A DNA stretch of 40,499 bases from Cryptococcus deneoformans JEC21 (Eukaryota > Basidiomycota > Tremellomycetes > Tremellales > Cryptococcaceae): positions 747,501-787,999 of the forward strand of contig NC_006682.1 of the NCBI RefSeq assembly GCF_000091045.1. The letters run 5' to 3'. Shown here one piece after another: positions 35,858 to 40,499 of the stretch (within the stretch, counting starts at the first letter, position 1; every line of letters begins with the position of its first letter). The notes under the pieces are model-generated. The model was not told the origin of the DNA, searched no databases, and saw only the letters and a program-made list of their open reading frames with translations. The position numbers and the translations under genes were made by a program.

Positions 35858-36871
35858 CTAGTATATCTGACCATCCACAGAAACGAAAATATGAGTTGGT
35901 TTGGACGCATGTGCTCTCACTACTTCGCTATTCTTCATGTCTACCGCATCGACTGATACGCGGTTGACATTGTATCAACTTGATGAACCTGACCATTGGC
36001 TTATTCGAACCCTAACACTCACCTCGGGTAGCGCAGACGTCCAGACTGTCAAATATCCCCGCTTCAAAATTCCTCTTCACCAATCTCCTTCGAGCCGTCT
36101 CTTCATTTACATCTACCCAAATTTTGAAATCCATCATCTCGGCGCATTCTTTCCATCCAGGTAGATCGAACAACGTATACAGTCCTTCGATCAAGATCAG
36201 CCTATCTTTGTGCGTTATGGGGACAGGAGACAGTGTCGGATCTTTCAATGCGTGGTCAAACGTGGGGAAGGGTATCTCTGAGGGGGCAGAGGAGAGAGGT
36301 ATACGGAGGAGGTCCAAAAATGTTCGATAACCAGCTTGGTCAAAGGTAAAATGTGCGCCCTATTCAAATGGATGAGCTTTTGGAACGTTGTCGAAGTTGT
36401 CATCACTTACCCTCCACCAGTGTGCTTTCACAGGGTCATCCATTTGATCCAACTGAGCTCTCGTATAATGCAGTGTGCTTTCACAGGGTCATCCATTTGA
36501 TCCAACTGAGCTCTCGTATAATGCCATCCATCTAAGCTCACGCATACAGCTGATATAGCTTTTTCACAGCTCGCGGCCGATCGAGTGGCTAGTATATCGT
36601 TTATCCGATTGATAAGTGGATAAGCTATCGTCGATTTTCCACATCCTGCCGGTCTACGTATATGTCAATACGAGTCCATGAACACCGAGATGTGTGCTAC
36701 ATACCCAGCTACTCCTATCAATAATCGATTCTCGGCATTTTGGCTACGATGCCCACAAGAGCAGTCAGAACGTGAGTGCGCTCCCACTATACATTGCAAA
36801 AGCAGGAGATTGACCCACCTGAAGTAAGTCTCCACGACATCTTCTGCCAGTCGCTGAATTTCCGATGACAT
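35858..36871 (-). pseudogene. P-loop kinase (uridine kinase/phosphoribulokinase fold), broken by 53-bp tandem duplication
   Basis: Small-molecule kinase of the uridine kinase / PRK / YFH7-like group; likely substrates are a nucleoside, sugar or pantothenate-like compound. Exons: 36871-36819, 36743-36705, 36653-36411, 36359-36023, 35952-35858. Walker A is GVAGPAGCGKSTIAYP (about residues 28-43). The substrate-binding element VSLDGWHYTRAQLDQM follows, then FTFDQAGYRTFLDLL and the Walker-B-like RLILIEGLYTLFDLPGW. The lid motif is ARRRLVKRNFEAGI. Exon 3 carries two identical 53-bp copies (36418-36470, 36471-36523). One copy gives a 237-residue protein in frame; two copies shift frame and bring a stop within about 15 codons. 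Divergent from the SDR gene. A 32-nt cryptic intron could in theory restore frame, but it is shorter than any seen here. Confidence 0.85.
36418..36523. repeat. perfect 53-bp tandem duplication
   Basis: Two head-to-tail copies (36418-36470 and 36471-36523), identical over the full unit, starting CAGTGTGCTTTCACAGGG. It falls inside exon 3 of the kinase. Absence of any difference implies a recent event, or an assembly artefact. 53 is not a multiple of three. Confidence 0.97.
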
Positions 36872-37295
36872 GACTCGTTTTGCTTATGATCAAGACCCTG
36901 TGTGAAGTTACGAGTACACCCTTCTTTCATCCTGTATTTAATTTAATAATGTACCTTTTATCGGAGAGTTACTTTTGTTTACACGATTAGACCGAGGCAT
37001 CTTTCCGGGGAAATCAGCCGGAATGGTCTGATCCGACAGCCTGAACTTTTGCGTCATTCTCATCGGAACTGACTTTTAGCCCTGTTTTACCGTTGGTCCG
37101 ATCACCCAAACATCCGGAAGGACCACTCCGATCCGAGAGGTGATGAAGAAACTGCTTTAGTGGGTAGGATTGTTGCATAGCCTGTGAATAAGTTTTGACA
37201 TATGATCAACCGCCAGACTATTTTAACTGGAATTAAACCGTCAATTTTAACCTCGACATACTCACTATCAAAAACAATTTTTTCGCTCCATACAA
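36872..37295. promoter_or_regulatory. divergent promoter of kinase and SDR genes
   Basis: 424 bp with CGGAA-type motifs at 37018-37023, 37064-37069 and 37114-37119 and further CCGA/TCCG triplets. The 12-mer TCTCATCGGAAC (37058-37069) is shared with the MFS/oxidoreductase promoter. No gene seen. Confidence 0.55.
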
Positions 37296-38821
37296 ATGTC
37301 TGCCAGAGCTCTTTTCGAATCTATTAGTCAAGGTGGTTTTGAGCTGCCCAAACTTTTCAACGTAGAAGGCTGGGTTGCTGTTGGTGAGTGGTTTATTGAC
37401 CATGTTCTTGATGATACAGTTGAAACTTCATGCTGACTCGTGCCGTAGTCACTGGCGGCGGAACCGGTTTAGGACTCGTCACAGCCACCGCTTTAGCTGA
37501 GAACGGGGCTAAAGTATACATCACAGGAAGAAGGGAAGAACCTCTCAAAGCCGCCGCTGAAAGTTATGCCAAATCGGGGAACCAGGGAAGAGGGACCATC
37601 GTTGCTGTTCAAGCTGATGTCAGTACTAAAGAGGGTATCCAAAGTGAGTAGAGACAAATAATATCACATGGTTCTGAAGGGGATGAACTGACGAAAAGAT
37701 CTTCTTTAGAATTCGTTGAAGAGATTAAGTCAAAGGAGAAGTGGGTCAATGTTCTGATAAACAGTGAGTTTGCACTTGCATCTTTTGAGATGCTTCAGTC
37801 TGAATTGACACATACTTTTGTGCCTGTCAGACCACGGAGTCTCCCTCGGATGTGCCAATATCGACGATTGCGAACAAACCCCCGAAGGACTCTCAAAGCA
37901 GATGTTTGAAGGAGAAACCTTCGAGTGCTGGTATGTTTCAAATACCTTAATCCGTGTCTTTCCATCCCTGTAGATTTAACCTGATACTGATGCTCTCATG
38001 CTCTATTTAGGCTCAACACTTACAAAATCAACACTGCTTCATACCATTTCACAACATTCGCTTTCCTTCCTCTACTCGCTGCGGCCAAAACAGTGGGTGG
38101 GTCCCCCGAACCTGGAAACATCGTCAACTTGTCCTCAATGTCTGGTATCACCAAAACTTCTCAGAGGGGTCAGTTCAACTATAATGCTGGAAAGTGAGTA
38201 AGAAGGTCGTTCGATTTGGCCTGGACCTTTCGTACTAAGTTTTTTTGGGTGTTATTATAGAGCTGCTACTATCTCCCTTTCTAAACAGCAAGCTGCTGAA
38301 TTTGCTCGACGAGGTTTAGGTATCCGAGTGGTAAGCTGCTATAACGATTCTTCGAGGAATCGTAAAGCTAATTCTGTTACCTAGAACTGCATCTGCCCAG
38401 GATACTTCCCATCTGTAAGTCCATTTTTTTTCTGTCAGTTCAACTACTTATCAGCTAATTCCTTTTATCCGCGATTTCATAATAGGGAATGACTATAATT
38501 CCACCAGAGAACAACACCGGCTCAGACGCTCATTTCAAAGAGTTCAGAAACCAGTGGGGTATCCCACTTGGAAGACCTGGAAATGCTATTGATTACGCTC
38601 AGTGTATCTTTGGTGTTGTCACTGTGAGTTGAGGTTGGATGACGTGTGAGTGTGTTTGTAGCTGACAGATTACCAATCCACAGAATCAATATGTCACCGG
38701 AGCTGAGATTGTCATTGATGGTGGATGGTTATTGGAAGAGGGTAAGTGATTTTTTCGCAAGATTATTTACACAGTTTAGCTTAATCATTGCTTACTCTTT
38801 GCTTTCCTTCTAGCTTTCTAA
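37296..38821 (+). CDS. short-chain dehydrogenase/reductase (SDR)
   Basis: Classical SDR using NAD(P)H. Ten exons: 37296-37383, 37449-37643, 37710-37763, 37831-37930, 38011-38193, 38261-38330, 38385-38414, 38486-38623, 38684-38741, 38814-38821; total 308 codons including stop. The cofactor motif VTGGGTGLGLVTA (TGxxxGxG) lies at about residues 30-42, and the charged end of the second strand reads YITGRREEPL. The NNAG motif is replaced by NNHG. The catalytic pair is in GQFNYNAGKAATISLSKQQA (Tyr and Lys in YxxxK), with the Ser in VNLSSMSGI. ICPGYFPSGM and GAEIVIDGGW complete the family pattern. The last exon is only 8 bases (Phe-stop after the junction). It is divergent from the broken kinase. 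The substrate is likely a sugar or polyol, inferred from context only. Intact. Confidence 0.93.
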
Positions 38822-38948
38822 ACTGCTCAGATTCCTTGCACAATTTCCATAGTAATATTGTTATGAGAATTGCATACATGCACTACATATACATAATATC
38901 GCATAAGTCATGGTATACATACATATCCTGCATGAGACTCTGAATCAC

Positions 38949-40451
38949 TCAAAACTGCCAACCATTCTGCGTGTTATCATCAACGGACCATCCCAAGTTA
39001 GATGTACTAGTATCGTTATCCCAAAGCTCCATCCTAACACATCAAGCCGTCAGCGTGTCTGCTTCGTCATTCTGACGAACGATCATTTCACCTACCAATA
39101 TCGTTCAAAATCCAGGATATCTGCACTCCCTTGATCCGTAACAGGATTTGGCATGATCCCTAAGTTCGATTGAGAGCTTGATGAGGTATCTCCCACTGCA
39201 CGGATCAGTGCATCAATCACTTCCAGTGGAGGAAGTTTCCCGACAACACTCTCGAGCACTGACGCATAGGCCAAAGCAAGCTGACGAGGTGATATCAGTG
39301 AACGGACGAAGTGGTGGTAGTTTCAGATAATGATTTACTTACCCTCTTCATTGATTGTATCTGCCTAAACCAAAGCGCTGTAGAGGTAAGTACGGATCTC
39401 CACTGTGTGGCATTGGTATGATGCGGCTCCCACACAATTGATAGTAATAGCGTCAAGGAAGCTTGAAAAGCAAAGTACAGAGTGTACCATTCAGTTCCTC
39501 TTTGATGATTTGGCTGGGTAGAAACGAAATTGCCGATATCTTCGAGGTTTTCCAGAGCCAGCATTCGACATGCTCTAAGCTTTTGGTTATTTACGAATCT
39601 TTGTGGAGAATGAATATATACACTCACTCGATAGCTTCCCTCACACCAGGCAGCAGTATCTTCCTATGACTGGTATCCCAAGCAGCGGCCAACAAGATTG
39701 GTCTATGAAGAACCGCTCTGAAATCCTTTGTGCGCCATATCTGAATCCTCCTAGCCAGGTGGTAAGGACCATAAGGACCATTCTGTTCGACCTGTAAGAT
39801 ATTCGACCGGGCCTGCAGAACTGAAACCACTCTCTCATCGTACCTTTTGACTTGTTCAACAGTCGGGGCAGGGTGAGACTGTAAGATCCTATCATGAATA
39901 CCACAAGTGACTTTCGCAAGTTTCGCTTGGACGATCAAAGCTGTATAAAGCGTTGGACTGTCACAAGATTTCGGTTGTACAGTGGTCGATACGGTCAAAT
40001 ACTCGTCATCCACATTAAGAGGTAATGGTATCGCTGCCAGTTGAAACGGTCCAACTGAATGTGGTCTACCGAAAGTCACCGCACAACCAGCTTCCAAAGC
40101 TACCAGAGACCACCACACCCTGATTCTCATCTCTTTCTCCAGGGCAGAGCATTTCTTCCCTGCTGCGGGCGTATGCAGTCCTAAGGCAGTAGCCATACGT
40201 ATCGCCATACCCAAACACAAATACCCAGCGTTAGGACGGTTATTACGTTGCAAATAATTCGCCATGATCGCTAGACCCTGAACAAGAGGTAAAGTTCCAC
40301 CTTCCAGAATTTCTCTATCCATAGATTGCCGGGCTGTCTCATAGTACTCATGTCCATCATCATCTTCTTCGGATTGAGCTAGATCTAAAGCACCCATGGC
40401 GAAGATCATATACATCAATACGTCTGAACCGGGTTTGACGATTGGAACAGC
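38949..40451 (-). CDS. Fungal_trans-domain transcription factor, N-terminal part lost at telomere
   Basis: C-terminal 441 residues of a fungal transcription factor. Exons: 40451-39628 (open at its 5' side), 39574-39343, 39280-39096, 39033-38949, in frame throughout. The Fungal_trans (middle homology) core is clear: GLAIMANYLQRNNRPNAGYL, AIRMATALGLH, then RIRVWWSLVALEAGCAVTFG and GRPHSV. No Zn2Cys6 cluster or start codon precedes it: at 40452 the sequence turns directly into telomeric repeats, and reading upstream hits TAA in the repeat. The DNA-binding N-terminus (normally over 100 residues) has therefore been lost by chromosome-end truncation. It was probably the local regulator of the adjacent cluster. 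As it stands it cannot bind DNA in the normal way, if expressed at all. Confidence 0.88.
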
Positions 40452-40499
40452 TTAGGGGTTAGGGGGTTAGGGGGTTAGGGGGGTTAGGGGTTAGGGGGT
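40452..40499 (+). repeat. telomeric repeats at chromosome right end
   Basis: TTAGGGG, TTAGGGGG and TTAGGGGGG units run to the end of the window. The G-rich strand reads toward the end, as expected for a right-hand telomere, and TTAGGGGG-type units are those of Cryptococcus. Unit length varies from 7 to 9. The junction with coding sequence has no subtelomeric spacer. Confidence 0.95.

Noticed and set aside
36418..36523. The 53-bp duplication as a newly made intron
   Set aside because: An intron of exactly one unit needs an AGGT inside the unit; the unit has AGTT, so excision of one copy is not possible. The only frame-restoring splice would be 32 bases long, shorter than the others here.
40440..40499. 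Interstitial telomere-like repeat or microsatellite
   Set aside because: It runs to the end of the window, has variable TTAGGGG(G) units in the correct orientation for a right telomere, and replaces coding sequence abruptly.

Overview
The window looks like the right end of a chromosome from a basidiomycete yeast of the Tremellales, most likely Cryptococcus or a close relative. The evidence is dense genes split by many short (about 50-100 bp) GT-AG introns, protein families typical of that group (an intron-rich CLU1, sugar porters, an NCS1 permease, a saposin-type sphingomyelinase) and a terminal array of TTAGGGG / TTAGGGGG / TTAGGGGGG units at 40452-40499, with the G-rich strand running 5'->3' toward the end. 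I read exon-intron structures by hand and used summed exon length modulo 3 as a check; this check also exposed several broken genes.

Left part (1-7.4 kb): the 3' part of a family-4 glycosyltransferase (SQD2-like; apparent one-base deletion near 1498) converges on a complete CLU1/TIF31 gene. 7.5-16.8 kb: a weak hypothetical gene; a TauD-type sulfonate/taurine dioxygenase with an in-frame TGA where the family has Trp; a divergently transcribed FAD-dependent DAO-fold oxidoreductase; and a secreted saposin/metallophosphatase sphingomyelinase. 18-30 kb: a Zn2Cys6 transcription factor, an alpha-glucoside-type sugar porter, an NCS1 permease (GATA sites upstream), a small DUF952 protein and a membrane-anchored alpha/beta hydrolase.

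Right part (31-40.5 kb): five genes arranged as two divergent pairs plus a regulator: MFS hexose-type transporter <- -> Gfo/Idh/MocA dehydrogenase, P-loop (uridine kinase/PRK fold) kinase <- -> short-chain dehydrogenase, then a Fungal_trans transcription factor. Transport, two redox steps, one phosphorylation step and a regulator suggest a subtelomeric carbohydrate or polyol catabolic cluster. Both divergent promoters carry CGGAAC/CCGGAA motifs, including an identical 12-mer. The cluster appears to be decaying: the transporter has an extra A in the codons for its QQLTGVNFIF motif, the kinase carries a perfect 53-bp tandem duplication that breaks its frame, an older duplicate of the kinase last exon lies beside it, and the transcription factor is cut off by the telomere, so its DNA-binding end is missing.

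The two single-base indels could be assembly errors. The 53-bp duplication, the TGA and the telomere truncation are harder to dismiss that way. No rRNA, tRNA, CRISPR or clear transposon was seen.
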